NCBI RefSeq assembly: GCF_001613105.1
Contig: NZ_BDBS01000016.1
Span: 1-64,000, forward strand
Direction: 5' to 3'
Length of the DNA stretch: 64,000 nt
From: Nocardia pseudobrasiliensis NBRC 108224
GTDB taxonomy: Bacteria > Actinomycetota > Actinomycetes > Mycobacteriales > Mycobacteriaceae
Shown: in pieces, positions 26,986 to 36,235 of the stretch
Layout of the letters: every line of letters begins with the position of its first letter
Position numbering within the stretch: position 1 is the first letter of the stretch
Program-made: the position numbers and the translations under genes
Notes under the pieces: generated by a model
What the model was told of the DNA's origin: nothing
Databases searched by the model: none
The model's input: only the letters and a program-made list of their open reading frames with translations

Positions 26986-28335
26986 ATGCGCCGCATCCTC
27001 GGGTGGGTCTCCGGCATGTCCGTCGTCGCCTTGGTGGCGTGCGGGGTCGCGGCCGAACCCGCGCACGCGCGCACGACCGAGCCGACGCGGTGCGCGGTCA
27101 CCGCCGAGCGCGAGCTCGAGCGCGCGGCCCCAGAAGCGGTCGGCTTCGACGCCGATCGGCTGGCCGCGGCCCTCGACTTCGCCGCGCAGCGCAATCGGTT
27201 CAATGTGCGGGTGTTCCGGCACAACTGCCTGGTCGGCGAGGGGCCGACCAATGCCAGATCCGGCAATATCGCGTGGAACGTCTGGAGCGTGACCAAAAGC
27301 GTCGTCTCACTGGTCGCCGGAATCGCCTGGGACCGTGGCCTACTCGACCTGTCCGCGCCCATCGACCGCTATCTGCCACCGGGCCTCGGCGACGCCCGCC
27401 ACCGAGCCATCACCGTGGAGAATCTGCTCACCGAATCCTCCGGATTGCGGGTCGGTGCGGTGACCGAGGGTCTGACCGCGATCGTCCCGATCGATCCGAA
27501 CAGCGCGGTGCAGGCGCTCGGGGTGCCCTTCGATACGCCGCCCGGCACCGAATTCACCTACAGCCAGCGCAATGTCGATCTGCTGACCTATGTCGTGGAG
27601 CTGGCGGTCGGCGAGCCGTTCCAGCGCTTCGCCCAGCGGGAGCTGTTCGATCCGCTGGGTATCGAGAAAGGCGATTACTACTGGGCCCGCGACCGATCCG
27701 GGCATACCTATGGCTACGCCCATCTCATGATTCCGCCCAACGATCTGTCTCGACTGGCCCTACTGCTCGGCGACGACGGCCGCTGGGGCGAACAGCAGGT
27801 CGTGTCGAGCGACTATCTGCGAATGGCCAGCCGTCCCTCGGCGACCAATCCCTGCTACGGGTATTTGTTCTGGGTCGGGGCGGGTTGTGTGGAGATGCCC
27901 GCCTTCCTGCCGCGCGATTCGTATCTGATGTCCGGGCTCGGCCTGCAGAACGTCTTCGTCATTCCCGAATGGGATCTCGAGGTGGTGTGGACCGGCGCGT
28001 TCGGCAACCACTCGGTGAAGGGGCTGCGCGGACTGCTGCAGACCACCGACGAGCTGTCCTGGGAGTTCTTCCGACGGTTGGTGGCCGCCATGCGGCAGCC
28101 ACCGGTCTCCGATCCGGGTCCCTATTCCGAACAGCCGATCGAGATCGATCCGCGCGACTATATCGATCCCGAGATCATCGAGGCCATCTTCGGCCTCGGG
28201 CCGGCCGCGTATCCGGGCTGTAATGTGCTGTCCTGCTTGAAGACTCCGCTCGCGGCGCCGTTCACCGACACGCCGCCGGGCTGCTATATCGTGGTGTGTC
28301 TGGGCACCGATCCGCGAACGCCCGGCATTCGCTGA
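26986..28335 (+). CDS. Secreted serine beta-lactamase-like hydrolase
   Basis: A 449-residue class C/EstB-type serine hydrolase. The N-terminus MRRILGWVSGMSVVALVACG is a signal sequence, perhaps with a lipobox-like VACG. The catalytic SVTK (S-x-x-K) lies near residue 105, with a YSQRN tyrosine motif and the C-terminal GLGLQNVFVIPEWDLEVVWTG strand. A Cys-rich tail (GCNVLSCLK, GCYIVVC) is unusual and probably forms disulphides outside the cell. Beta-lactam hydrolysis is not implied; most such proteins are esterases or peptidases. Confidence 0.85.
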   Translation: MRRILGWVSGMSVVALVACGVAAEPAHARTTEPTRCAVTAERELERAAPEAVGFDADRLAAALDFAAQRNRFNVRVFRHNCLVGEGPTNARSGNIAWNVWSVTKSVVSLVAGIAWDRGLLDLSAPIDRYLPPGLGDARHRAITVENLLTESSGLRVGAVTEGLTAIVPIDPNSAVQALGVPFDTPPGTEFTYSQRNVDLLTYVVELAVGEPFQRFAQRELFDPLGIEKGDYYWARDRSGHTYGYAHLMIPPNDLSRLALLLGDDGRWGEQQVVSSDYLRMASRPSATNPCYGYLFWVGAGCVEMPAFLPRDSYLMSGLGLQNVFVIPEWDLEVVWTGAFGNHSVKGLRGLLQTTDELSWEFFRRLVAAMRQPPVSDPGPYSEQPIEIDPRDYIDPEIIEAIFGLGPAAYPGCNVLSCLKTPLAAPFTDTPPGCYIVVCLGTDPRTPGIR

Positions 28336-28336
28336 A

Positions 28337-28753
28337 TCAGCGCACGAGGCGGGCCAGCACGGCGGCGTTCATATAGTCGCGGAACAGCACCACCTTGCCG
28401 TCGCGCACGCGAACCACGTTGACGGAGGTGCGAATTCGTGCACGGGGCTCACCCGGCAGGGTCATATCGACCTCGTTCTCGACGAACAGCAGTTCCGGAT
28501 CGGCGGTCTCGTACACCTGGGGATGTATGCCGTGCACCTCGATTCCGGTCGTCGCCGCCCGGCGCTGCGCCAGGTGGTCCCGAATGGCCTCGCGGCCCTC
28601 GACCCGCTCGGGGGTCCCCTCGAGGGTGAAGGGCATTTCGAAGACCGCATCCGGCGCCAGCCACGAGGCGAAGGCGTCGCTGTCGCGTGCGGCCAATCCG
28701 TTGAACATCTCTTCGACCAGCTCACGCGGGGTTCGTACGGGAGTGTCGGTCAT
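28337..28753 (-). CDS. SnoaL/NTF2-fold protein
   Basis: A 138-residue NTF2-like protein (LVEEMFNGLAARDSDAFASWLAPDAVFEMPF, then VEGREAIRDHLAQR and LFRDYMNAAVLARL), of the ketosteroid-isomerase-like group. The ATG at 28753 is chosen as the family start; the open frame continues upstream over the regulatory region. It is divergent from a TetR gene with 95 bp between, so it is a likely target of that regulator. Confidence 0.85.
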   Translation of the reverse strand: MTDTPVRTPRELVEEMFNGLAARDSDAFASWLAPDAVFEMPFTLEGTPERVEGREAIRDHLAQRRAATTGIEVHGIHPQVYETADPELLFVENEVDMTLPGEPRARIRTSVNVVRVRDGKVVLFRDYMNAAVLARLVR

Positions 28754-28784
28754 GACGATCTCGCTTTCGATAAACGGAACCAAT

Positions 28785-28822
28785 ACCCCGCTTATCATTC
28801 GGAACGGTCGCCCCGCTTGTCA
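28785..28822. promoter_or_regulatory. Direct repeat in the SnoaL/tetR divergent promoter
   Basis: CCCCGCTTATCA (28785-28796) and CCCCGCTTGTCA (28811-28822) are spaced 26 bp apart between the divergent SnoaL-like and TetR genes. Such a repeat is a candidate operator for the adjacent TetR protein. No footprint can be inferred. Confidence 0.4.
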
Positions 28823-28848
28823 ATGCCCCGGCTCGGTAGACTCGCGCC

Positions 28849-29406
28849 GTGACCGAAGGACGTCCCCTGCGCGCCGATGCCCGCCGCAATCGCGAGCGTG
28901 TCCTCATGGCGGCCCGGGAAGCCTTTGCCGCCGAAGGTATTTCGGTTCCCCTCGACGAGATCGCGCGGCGCGCGGGCGTCGGCCCGGGTACGGTGTATCG
29001 GCATTTTCCCACCAAGGAGGCGCTGTTCCACGCCGCCATCGTGGACAATATCGAGCGTATGACCGCACGCGCCCGTGAGCTGACCGCCGCCGCGGACCCG
29101 GGCGCGGCCTTCTTCGCCTTCCTCGATCACATGGTCGAGGAGGGTGCGGTCAAACGCGATCTCGCCGAGGCCATCGGCAACGAGCATCCGATCGAATTGT
29201 CCACTCCCCTAACGGAAATGCACGGTTCGGTCGCGGCCCTGCTGCATCGCGCCCAGCAGGCCGGAGCGGTCCGCGCCGATATCGACCTCGACGATCTGAT
29301 GCGTGCGCTCAAGGGCACCTTCCTGGCCACCCACACCCCCACCACCACCGACGAGCAACGCCGCCGCAGCTTCACCATAGTGTTCGACGGCCTACGCCCT
29401 CGCTGA
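28849..29406 (+). CDS. TetR-family regulator
   Basis: A 185-residue TetR protein. Helix-turn-helix: ISVPLDEIARRAGVGPGTVYRHFPTKEALF. The C-terminal domain ends LKGTFLATHTP and is of the SbtR-like type. The GTG start is close to the divergent promoter. It probably represses itself and the divergent SnoaL-like gene. Confidence 0.9.
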   Translation: MTEGRPLRADARRNRERVLMAAREAFAAEGISVPLDEIARRAGVGPGTVYRHFPTKEALFHAAIVDNIERMTARARELTAAADPGAAFFAFLDHMVEEGAVKRDLAEAIGNEHPIELSTPLTEMHGSVAALLHRAQQAGAVRADIDLDDLMRALKGTFLATHTPTTTDEQRRRSFTIVFDGLRPR

Positions 29407-29409
29407 CGC

Positions 29410-29447
29410 GAGAGGCCGTCCGATCCAACGGGATCGGACGGCCTCTC
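29410..29447. terminator. 17-bp terminator between tetR and asd
   Basis: GAGAGGCCGTCCGATCC (29410-29426) pairs perfectly with 29431-29447 around AACG. It lies between the convergent TetR and asd genes and can act on both strands. Confidence 0.85.
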
Positions 29448-29463
29448 GAGCGGTCGTACTACC

Positions 29464-30498
<1,035 letters not shown>

Positions 30499-31764
30499 TC
30501 AGATCCCCGATCCGGCGTGCACAACCGCCACCTCGTCGCCGCCCAGGTCGAAGGCCTTGTGCAGCACCTGCACCGCCTCGTCCAGTTCGGTGTCCTTGAC
30601 CAGCACCGAGATCCGGATCTCGGAGGTAGAGATCAGGTCGATGTTGATACTCGCCTTGGCCAGCGCCTCACAGAAGGTCGCGGTGACGCCGGGATGACTC
30701 TTCATACCCGCGCCCACCAGCGACACCTTGCCGATGTGGTCGTCGAACAGCACCTGCGAGAAGCCGATCTCGTCCTGACGCTTGGTCAGGAACTCCACCG
30801 CCTTGGGACCGTCGGTCTTGGGCAGGGTGAAGGTGATGTCGGTCTTGCCGGTCTCCACCTTGGAGATGTTCTGCAGCACCATGTCGATATTGATCTCGGC
30901 ATCGGCGATGGCCCGGAACACCTTGGCCGCGTAGCCCGGCGTATCCGGCAGGCCCACCACGGTCACCTTGGCCTCGCTGCGGTCGTGCGCGACGCCGGTG
31001 AGGATTGCTTTCTCCAAGGGGATGTCCTCCATCGATCCATAGACGTAGGTGCCGTTGCGGTCCCCGTACGAGGAGCGCACATGGACGGGCACGTTGTATC
31101 GGCGCGCGTACTCGACGCAGCGCAGCATGAGCACTTTCGATCCGCAGGCCGCCATCTCGAGCATCTCCTCGAAGGAGACCTGGTCGAGCTTCTGCGCATC
31201 CGGGACGATCCGCGGGTCGGCGGTGAACACGCCGTCCACATCGGTGTAGATCTCGCAGACGTCGGCCTCGAGCGCGGCGGCCAACGCGACCGCGGTGGTG
31301 TCGGAGCCGCCGCGGCCCAGCGTGGTCACGTTCTTGCTGTCCTGCGAGACGCCCTGGAAACCGGCGACCAGCACGATCACACCCTCGTCGAGGGCCTGGC
31401 GGACGCGCGAGGGCGTCACGTCGATGATGCGGGCGTTACCGTGCGCCTCGGTGGTGATCACGCCGGCCTGCGAGCCGGTGAACGAGCGCGCCTCCGCGCC
31501 CAGGGAATGAATGGCCATGGCGACCAGCGCATTCGAGATGCGCTCGCCCGCGGTGAGGAGCATGTCCAGCTCGCGTGCGGGCGGAGCGGGGGCCACCTGC
31601 TGGGCCAGATCCAGCAGTTCGTCGGTCGTATCGCCCATTGCCGAGCACACGACGACCACTTCGTGCCCCTGCTTCTTCGTCTCCACGATCCGTTCAGCGA
31701 CGCGACGGATACGCTCGGCGGATTCGAGCGAGGATCCTCCGTACTTCTGAACGACGAGAGCCAC
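30499..31764 (-). CDS. lysC: Aspartate kinase
   Basis: A 421-residue aspartokinase that phosphorylates aspartate. The kinase domain begins [12 protein letters not shown] and contains [22 protein letters not shown]; two C-terminal ACT domains ([21 protein letters not shown] and [14 protein letters not shown]) give feedback control by lysine/threonine. GTG at 31764 is chosen because GGAGG lies 8 nt upstream and length then matches the actinobacterial enzyme. As in relatives, an internal start may yield a separate beta subunit made of the ACT domains; this is family knowledge. Confidence 0.96.
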   Translation of the reverse strand: MALVVQKYGGSSLESAERIRRVAERIVETKKQGHEVVVVCSAMGDTTDELLDLAQQVAPAPPARELDMLLTAGERISNALVAMAIHSLGAEARSFTGSQAGVITTEAHGNARIIDVTPSRVRQALDEGVIVLVAGFQGVSQDSKNVTTLGRGGSDTTAVALAAALEADVCEIYTDVDGVFTADPRIVPDAQKLDQVSFEEMLEMAACGSKVLMLRCVEYARRYNVPVHVRSSYGDRNGTYVYGSMEDIPLEKAILTGVAHDRSEAKVTVVGLPDTPGYAAKVFRAIADAEINIDMVLQNISKVETGKTDITFTLPKTDGPKAVEFLTKRQDEIGFSQVLFDDHIGKVSLVGAGMKSHPGVTATFCEALAKASINIDLISTSEIRISVLVKDTELDEAVQVLHKAFDLGGDEVAVVHAGSGI

Positions 31765-31843
31765 GACAGGGTCCTCCAAAAGATCGACTAGCTTGCTGTT
31801 ACCAGCACCCAAGCGTACCGATCGATGTCCACGGATTATCCGC

Positions 31844-32311
31844 CTACCTCCGACTGTGATCCTCGCTATCGAAAGGTTTGGGATCCCGGCGGGTGGTCAC
31901 CGCCGTCAGCAACCAGTTCCGCTTGGTGTTGTGGAAGGCCGCGAAGCGCCACCGGTCGTCATGACGCACGGCCACGAACAGATTGACCTTGGTGTTGAAG
32001 CGATTGCGCCGCTTACGCCCCTTCACCACCGCACCCTTGCCGTGAACCAGCGCGACATCCGGGGTGAGAAAACGCAGCGAGGTGATCTCGCCGTCGAGAT
32101 GCGAGCCCTTCTGCCACTTCTCGAACACCGGCCGGTGCATCGCCTCGATATCGGCGCGGCCGCGGTAGTGCGGACCGAAGAAGGTCACATAGTCGGCGTC
32201 GTCGGAGAAGTAGGACGCGAAGGCGTGCGCATCGCCGTCGGCCCACGCCTGATTCAGTCCGTCGAACAGCGCGCGGATGGCCGCCTCGTCGGCGAGTTGC
32301 TGGGTGGTCAT
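31844..32311 (-). CDS. SgcJ/EcaC-type SnoaL-like protein
   Basis: A 155-residue NTF2-fold protein with [38 protein letters not shown], the usual start of the SgcJ/EcaC/DUF4440 group. The C-terminus ([14 protein letters not shown]) is polar. Function is unknown. It is divergent from a MarR gene with an inverted repeat between them, so it is likely MarR-controlled. Confidence 0.85.
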   Translation of the reverse strand: MTTQQLADEAAIRALFDGLNQAWADGDAHAFASYFSDDADYVTFFGPHYRGRADIEAMHRPVFEKWQKGSHLDGEITSLRFLTPDVALVHGKGAVVKGRKRRNRFNTKVNLFVAVRHDDRWRFAAFHNTKRNWLLTAVTTRRDPKPFDSEDHSRR

Positions 32312-32338
32312 GGCGAACTCCAGTTCCCTGAGCAGTGC

Positions 32339-32364
32339 ATCAACTGATCGAAGAAATAGTTGAT
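32339..32364. promoter_or_regulatory. MarR operator candidate
   Basis: ATCAACT (32339-32345) and AGTTGAT (32358-32364) form a 7-bp inverted repeat between the divergent SnoaL-like and MarR genes. It lies upstream of the MarR -10 box TATGCT (32391-32396). Confidence 0.5.
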
Positions 32365-32402
32365 TGAGTAAGATACTGCTCGGACAAGGTTATGCTGTCA
32401 AG

Positions 32403-32864
32403 GTGACGAGGAAGGCGGAGCTGGGCGAGCGACTGACCCTGGCCGCGCAGCGCAATGCGACCGACGCGGTGATGTTGCATCAGGCAATCGCCGACAGGGT
32501 GGGCCTGCACGTGACCGACCTGCGCTGTTTGAATCTGCTGCGTCTGAGCGGTCCGGCCACGGCGGGCGAACTCGCCGCCCGCACGGGCCTGACCACCGGC
32601 GCGGTGACGCGGATGATCGACCGGCTGCTGGCCGCGAAATTCGTTCGACGCGAGCACGACAGTCTCGACCGCCGCCGGGTGATCATCACCGCCGCGGAGG
32701 ATCGGCTGCCCGAGATCGCGCGGCATTACGAACCACTGGCCCGCGAATTCGGCAAGCTCATGACCGGCTACACCACCGAACAGCTGGAACTACTGCTCGA
32801 TGTTTTCGATCGCCTGCACGAGACATCCCAGCGAGTGGCCGCCGCGATACGCGCGGCGGATTGA
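32403..32864 (+). CDS. MarR-family regulator
   Basis: A 153-residue winged-helix MarR protein with GELAARTGLTTGAVTRMIDRLLAAKFVRREHDSLDRRRV, the recognition helix and wing. The GTG at 32403 is 6 nt after a TATGCT -10 box, which indicates a leaderless transcript. It probably regulates itself and the divergent SnoaL-like gene through the repeat at 32339-32364. Confidence 0.9.
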   Translation: MTRKAELGERLTLAAQRNATDAVMLHQAIADRVGLHVTDLRCLNLLRLSGPATAGELAARTGLTTGAVTRMIDRLLAAKFVRREHDSLDRRRVIITAAEDRLPEIARHYEPLAREFGKLMTGYTTEQLELLLDVFDRLHETSQRVAAAIRAAD

Positions 32865-32880
32865 ATCGGAAGGACGGGTC

Positions 32881-33294
32881 ATGGAGAGCACGGTTGTCGA
32901 GGTGAAGACCGGGCGCAGCGAGGTCGTGCACGACATCACCGGTCGATGCGCCGAATTCCTGAACGAGGTCGCGGCCGGACGCGACGGGCTGCTGCACATC
33001 TTCGTACCGCATGCGACGGCGGGCGTGGCCCTGATCGAACTCGGCGCGAGCAGTGACGACGATCTGCTGGCCGCCCTGGGCGATCTACTGCCCGCCGACG
33101 ATCGCTGGAAACACGCGCACGGTTCGCGCGGGCACGGACGCAGCCATGTCATGCCCGCCCTCATCGCCCCCTATGCGACGGTGCCGGTGCTCGACGGCGA
33201 GATGGCCCTGGGCACCTGGCAATCGGTGGCGATGGTGGACCTCAATGTGGACAACCCGGAACGCAAGGTTCGGCTGTCGTTCCTCCGCGGGTGA
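32881..33294 (+). CDS. YjbQ family protein (UPF0047)
   Basis: A 137-residue YjbQ-type protein. The family signatures HIFVPHATAGVALIE, DDRWKHAHGSRGHGRSHV and LALGTWQSV-like segment (here MALGTWQSVAMVDL) are clear. Members have a thiamine-phosphate synthase side activity in vitro, but their true role is unknown. It follows the MarR gene by 16 bp on the same strand. Confidence 0.9.
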   Translation: MESTVVEVKTGRSEVVHDITGRCAEFLNEVAAGRDGLLHIFVPHATAGVALIELGASSDDDLLAALGDLLPADDRWKHAHGSRGHGRSHVMPALIAPYATVPVLDGEMALGTWQSVAMVDLNVDNPERKVRLSFLRG

Positions 33295-33346
33295 TACGAA
33301 ACGAACGACCTTGTGAGACAAGTCACTTCCGGATGATAATTCGACC

Positions 33347-33529
33347 ATGCGCGCGAATGTCGGAGATCGAATCCTGGTCCACGGTCGAGCGGTAGGGATG
33401 CCGGAACAGACCGGCGAGATTATCGAGGTCCGGGGCGCGGACGGGTCCCCGCCCTACCTCGTCCGGTTCGGTGACGGGCGCGAAAGCCTCGTCTTCCCGG
33501 GTCCGGACTGCGTCGTCCGCCCGCACTGA
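33347..33529 (+). CDS. DUF1918 small protein
   Basis: A 60-residue protein (MRANVGDRILVHGRAVGMPEQTGEI, then YLVRFGDGRESLVFPGPDC) of the DUF1918 SH3-like family common in actinobacteria. Function is unknown. It lies alone between YjbQ and an SRPBCC gene, on the same strand. Confidence 0.88.
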   Translation: MRANVGDRILVHGRAVGMPEQTGEIIEVRGADGSPPYLVRFGDGRESLVFPGPDCVVRPH

Positions 33530-33695
33530 GGCGATACCGGATACGCACAGCCGGGAGCCGAACAGGCCGGGCAGCCTGCACAACTCGCAGGAACTGGACG
33601 GCCGAACGACACGTGTGAAAGAGGCCACACAGTTGACGTGCGCTGTGACCCTGGAGACAATCGGGCGTACCAAACCGGGGGGTGGAGGACGAGAC

Positions 33696-34151
33696 ATGCG
33701 CACGAAGACCGACCATCGATTCGTTGTCGAGGTCCATCCCGAGCAGGTCATGGAAGCGTTGCTCGCGGTGGACCGGACCCCGGAATGGTCACCGTGGCAC
33801 AAAGATGTGCGCGTTGCGACCCGAGACGACTACGGCCGCCCCAAGCGTGTATACGCCACGGTGACCCCGATGAACAACTCCGACCGCCAGGTGCTCGAAT
33901 ACGACTGCGGCCCCGATCGAATCGCCTGGGAGGTCGTCGAGAGCGGCGCCGGCGGCGGCGGTAAGGGCTGGTTCGAGATCGAGGAGATCGCGGAGGGCAC
34001 CGAGGTCTGGTATCACACCGAGGTGTACTTACCGATCCCGGTTCCGGGGCTGCTGATGAAGCGAACCCTGAACCGGGTCAATGACGAAGCCGTCCAGAAC
34101 TTGATCGAATTCATCGAGAAATTCCGCTTCGAAAACTACGAAGTGAGCTGA
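33696..34151 (+). CDS. SRPBCC-family lipid-binding/cyclase-like protein
   Basis: A 151-residue START/SRPBCC fold: HRFVVEVHPEQVMEALLAVDRTPEWSPWH at the N-terminus and a long C-terminal helix DEAVQNLIEFIEKFRFENY. The fold makes a hydrophobic cavity for lipids or polyketides. GGTGGAGG precedes the ATG; the frame is open upstream but without any family sequence. Ligand unknown. Confidence 0.85.
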   Translation: MRTKTDHRFVVEVHPEQVMEALLAVDRTPEWSPWHKDVRVATRDDYGRPKRVYATVTPMNNSDRQVLEYDCGPDRIAWEVVESGAGGGGKGWFEIEEIAEGTEVWYHTEVYLPIPVPGLLMKRTLNRVNDEAVQNLIEFIEKFRFENYEVS

Positions 34152-34171
34152 AGCCCTGCCACGATGTCCCC

Positions 34172-35395
34172 ATGACGGGTGGCAGACGTTCACGACTACA
34201 GGCTGTTTCCGAGAACGCCTCGGTGACCCAGCTCGAACTGTTCTTCGACCTGGTGTTGGTATTCGCCTTCACTCAGGTCACCGATTTGGCCGCGCACGAG
34301 ACCACCGCGGTGAATATGCTGCGGGCACTGCTCGTGCTGGGGGTCATGTGGTGGCTGTGGATCGCCTATGCCTGGCTGGGCAATGTAATCAAGGCCGACG
34401 AGGGTATCGCCCGGGTGGCGATGTTCGCGGCCATGGGCGGGGCGCTGATCATGGCGCTCGCGATTCCGGAAGCTTTTCACGACTTGCCCGGCGGCTGGTA
34501 CGGGCCGCTGGTGTTCGCGATCGGATATCTGGTGATCCGCCTGGTGCACGTGTACGTGTTCTGGTGTGCCAGTGCCGAAGACGAGCAACTGCGGAGGCAG
34601 GTCACGCGATGGTCATTCGGCTCGATCACCATCGGCACGCTGCTGTTGATCGTCGCGGCGATGAGCCATGGCACCACGCAAATCCTACTGTGGGTCGCCG
34701 CCATCGCGGGAGATATGACCTGGACGCTGTTCGCGGGTAACGAGTGGCGGCTGAACTCGGTGCGCCACTTCGCCGAACGGCACGGTCTGATCGTGATCGT
34801 GGCGCTGGGCGAATCCATCGTCTCGATCGGCGTCGGCGTGGCGGGATTGCCGATCTCCTGGCCGATCACCGTGGGATCGCTGCTGGCGCTGGCGGTTTCC
34901 GGACTGCTGTGGTGGGCGTACTTCGATGTGGGCGCGGCCGTGGTGGAGCGGGCCATGGAGCAGGCGCACGGCGCACGGCGTATTCAGATCGCGCGAAACT
35001 GCTATACATTCTGGCATTTCCCGATGGTCGTCGGCATCATCGCGCTGTCGCTCGGGCTCAAGAAGGTGGAGAATTATCTGGGCGGCGCGGCCGGTCACAC
35101 CCTGAGCGACGCGCTGCACGGGATTCCGCTGTACGCGCTGTACGGCGGCCCGGTGATGTATCTGCTCGCGCTGGTCGGATTCCGGCACTACGCAACGGGA
35201 GTGGTGCTGTGGCCGCGGGTGCTCACGGCCGTGGTCCTGATCGCGTTGATTCCGGTGGCCTCGCATCTGCCCGCCATGGCCTCGCTGGGGCTGCTGTGCG
35301 GCCTGCTGGCGGTGCTGATCGTGTGGGAGGTGATCCGGTATGCCCAACCGCGTGAGGAGATCCGCCACGGGGCAGAGCATGCCGGGAATACCTAG
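34172..35395 (+). CDS. LtrA family membrane protein
   Basis: A 407-residue integral membrane protein of the low-temperature-requirement A family. VTQLELFFDLVLVFAFTQVTDL near the N-terminus and VALGESIVSIGVG in the middle are diagnostic. About ten hydrophobic segments are visible. The biochemical role of LtrA proteins is not known. Its stop overlaps the convergent channel-like gene by 4 nt. Confidence 0.9.
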   Translation: MTGGRRSRLQAVSENASVTQLELFFDLVLVFAFTQVTDLAAHETTAVNMLRALLVLGVMWWLWIAYAWLGNVIKADEGIARVAMFAAMGGALIMALAIPEAFHDLPGGWYGPLVFAIGYLVIRLVHVYVFWCASAEDEQLRRQVTRWSFGSITIGTLLLIVAAMSHGTTQILLWVAAIAGDMTWTLFAGNEWRLNSVRHFAERHGLIVIVALGESIVSIGVGVAGLPISWPITVGSLLALAVSGLLWWAYFDVGAAVVERAMEQAHGARRIQIARNCYTFWHFPMVVGIIALSLGLKKVENYLGGAAGHTLSDALHGIPLYALYGGPVMYLLALVGFRHYATGVVLWPRVLTAVVLIALIPVASHLPAMASLGLLCGLLAVLIVWEVIRYAQPREEIRHGAEHAGNT

Positions 35396-36183
35396 GAAAT
35401 ATTCTTGTGGTCCACGGTCTCCGGGACCACTGTGCCCTCGCGCACCGCGATCCGCATCTGATTCACATTCTCCCGCAGCACATCTCCGATGAGTTCGTCG
35501 ATGCGCGGATCGGACAGGGCCTGGAACAGGATGCGGAAGCTGGTGTTGGCGATGCCGCGGATGACGTCCTCATGGAACGGTAGATAGCGCACGCGGCCGA
35601 TCTGCGGATCGTTCTTGATCAATTCGACGATCATGGCGTCGAGTTCGTCGCGGTTCTCCTCGAGCGCCGCGGCGATATTGCGGGTGTAGTGGCCGGTGCG
35701 CATCACCTGCGCGACCTCGTCCATCACCGCGATGGTCACCGGCCGCTTCACCGCCTCCACGACCGTGCCCACGAATCGGTTCACCAGCGCCGCGGTCACC
35801 CGGTCGCCGAAGGCGCGATCGGCCGCACGGGCCAGTCGCACCGCGATCACCACGATCCGCAGCAATCGGAACCCGCGGAAGAACGGGCTGGTGACCGGGA
35901 CCATGCCCAGCACCTCGTACCAGTAGACGAACGGAAACATCCACGACCAGTCCGCCCGTCGCCAGCGCCACAGGAATTCGGCGGCGAAGATCGCGCAGAT
36001 CGAATAGTCCGCGATGACGATGCCGCGCTCGGTGGCCGGGGAGACCCGGAAGAAGGTGATCCACACCAGCAGCGCCACCGAGGCAACGGCCAGCGCGAGC
36101 ATCACGAATTCGGTCCACAAGGCCGGCGGCTTGCGCGGGTACTCCTCGACGTCCTGCGCCGCCACGCTGCGGTACTGGGCCAC
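35392..36183 (-). CDS. Ion-transporter-like membrane protein (voltage-sensor-like)
   Basis: A 263-residue protein with an N-terminal membrane domain of four helices (LWTEFVMLALAVASVALLVW, IVIADYSICAIFAAEFLWRW, FVYWYEVLGMVPV, then an Arg-rich helix FRLLRIVVIAVRLARAADRA). The Arg spacing in the fourth helix resembles an S4 voltage sensor. No pore signature such as TVGYG is present, and the C-terminal half is a long soluble helical domain. A regulatory sensor or a proton pathway is possible; the role is unknown. Confidence 0.7.
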   Translation of the reverse strand: MAQYRSVAAQDVEEYPRKPPALWTEFVMLALAVASVALLVWITFFRVSPATERGIVIADYSICAIFAAEFLWRWRRADWSWMFPFVYWYEVLGMVPVTSPFFRGFRLLRIVVIAVRLARAADRAFGDRVTAALVNRFVGTVVEAVKRPVTIAVMDEVAQVMRTGHYTRNIAAALEENRDELDAMIVELIKNDPQIGRVRYLPFHEDVIRGIANTSFRILFQALSDPRIDELIGDVLRENVNQMRIAVREGTVVPETVDHKNIS

Positions 36184-36235
36184 GACATCCCTTTCACCCT
36201 CGAACGATCACGCCGAGGGTAATCGGAATTCGCCG

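Noticed and set aside
26986..28335. Beta-lactam resistance gene
   Set aside because: The S-x-x-K fold is shared by esterases and peptidases, and no class-specific KTG motif could be identified with confidence.
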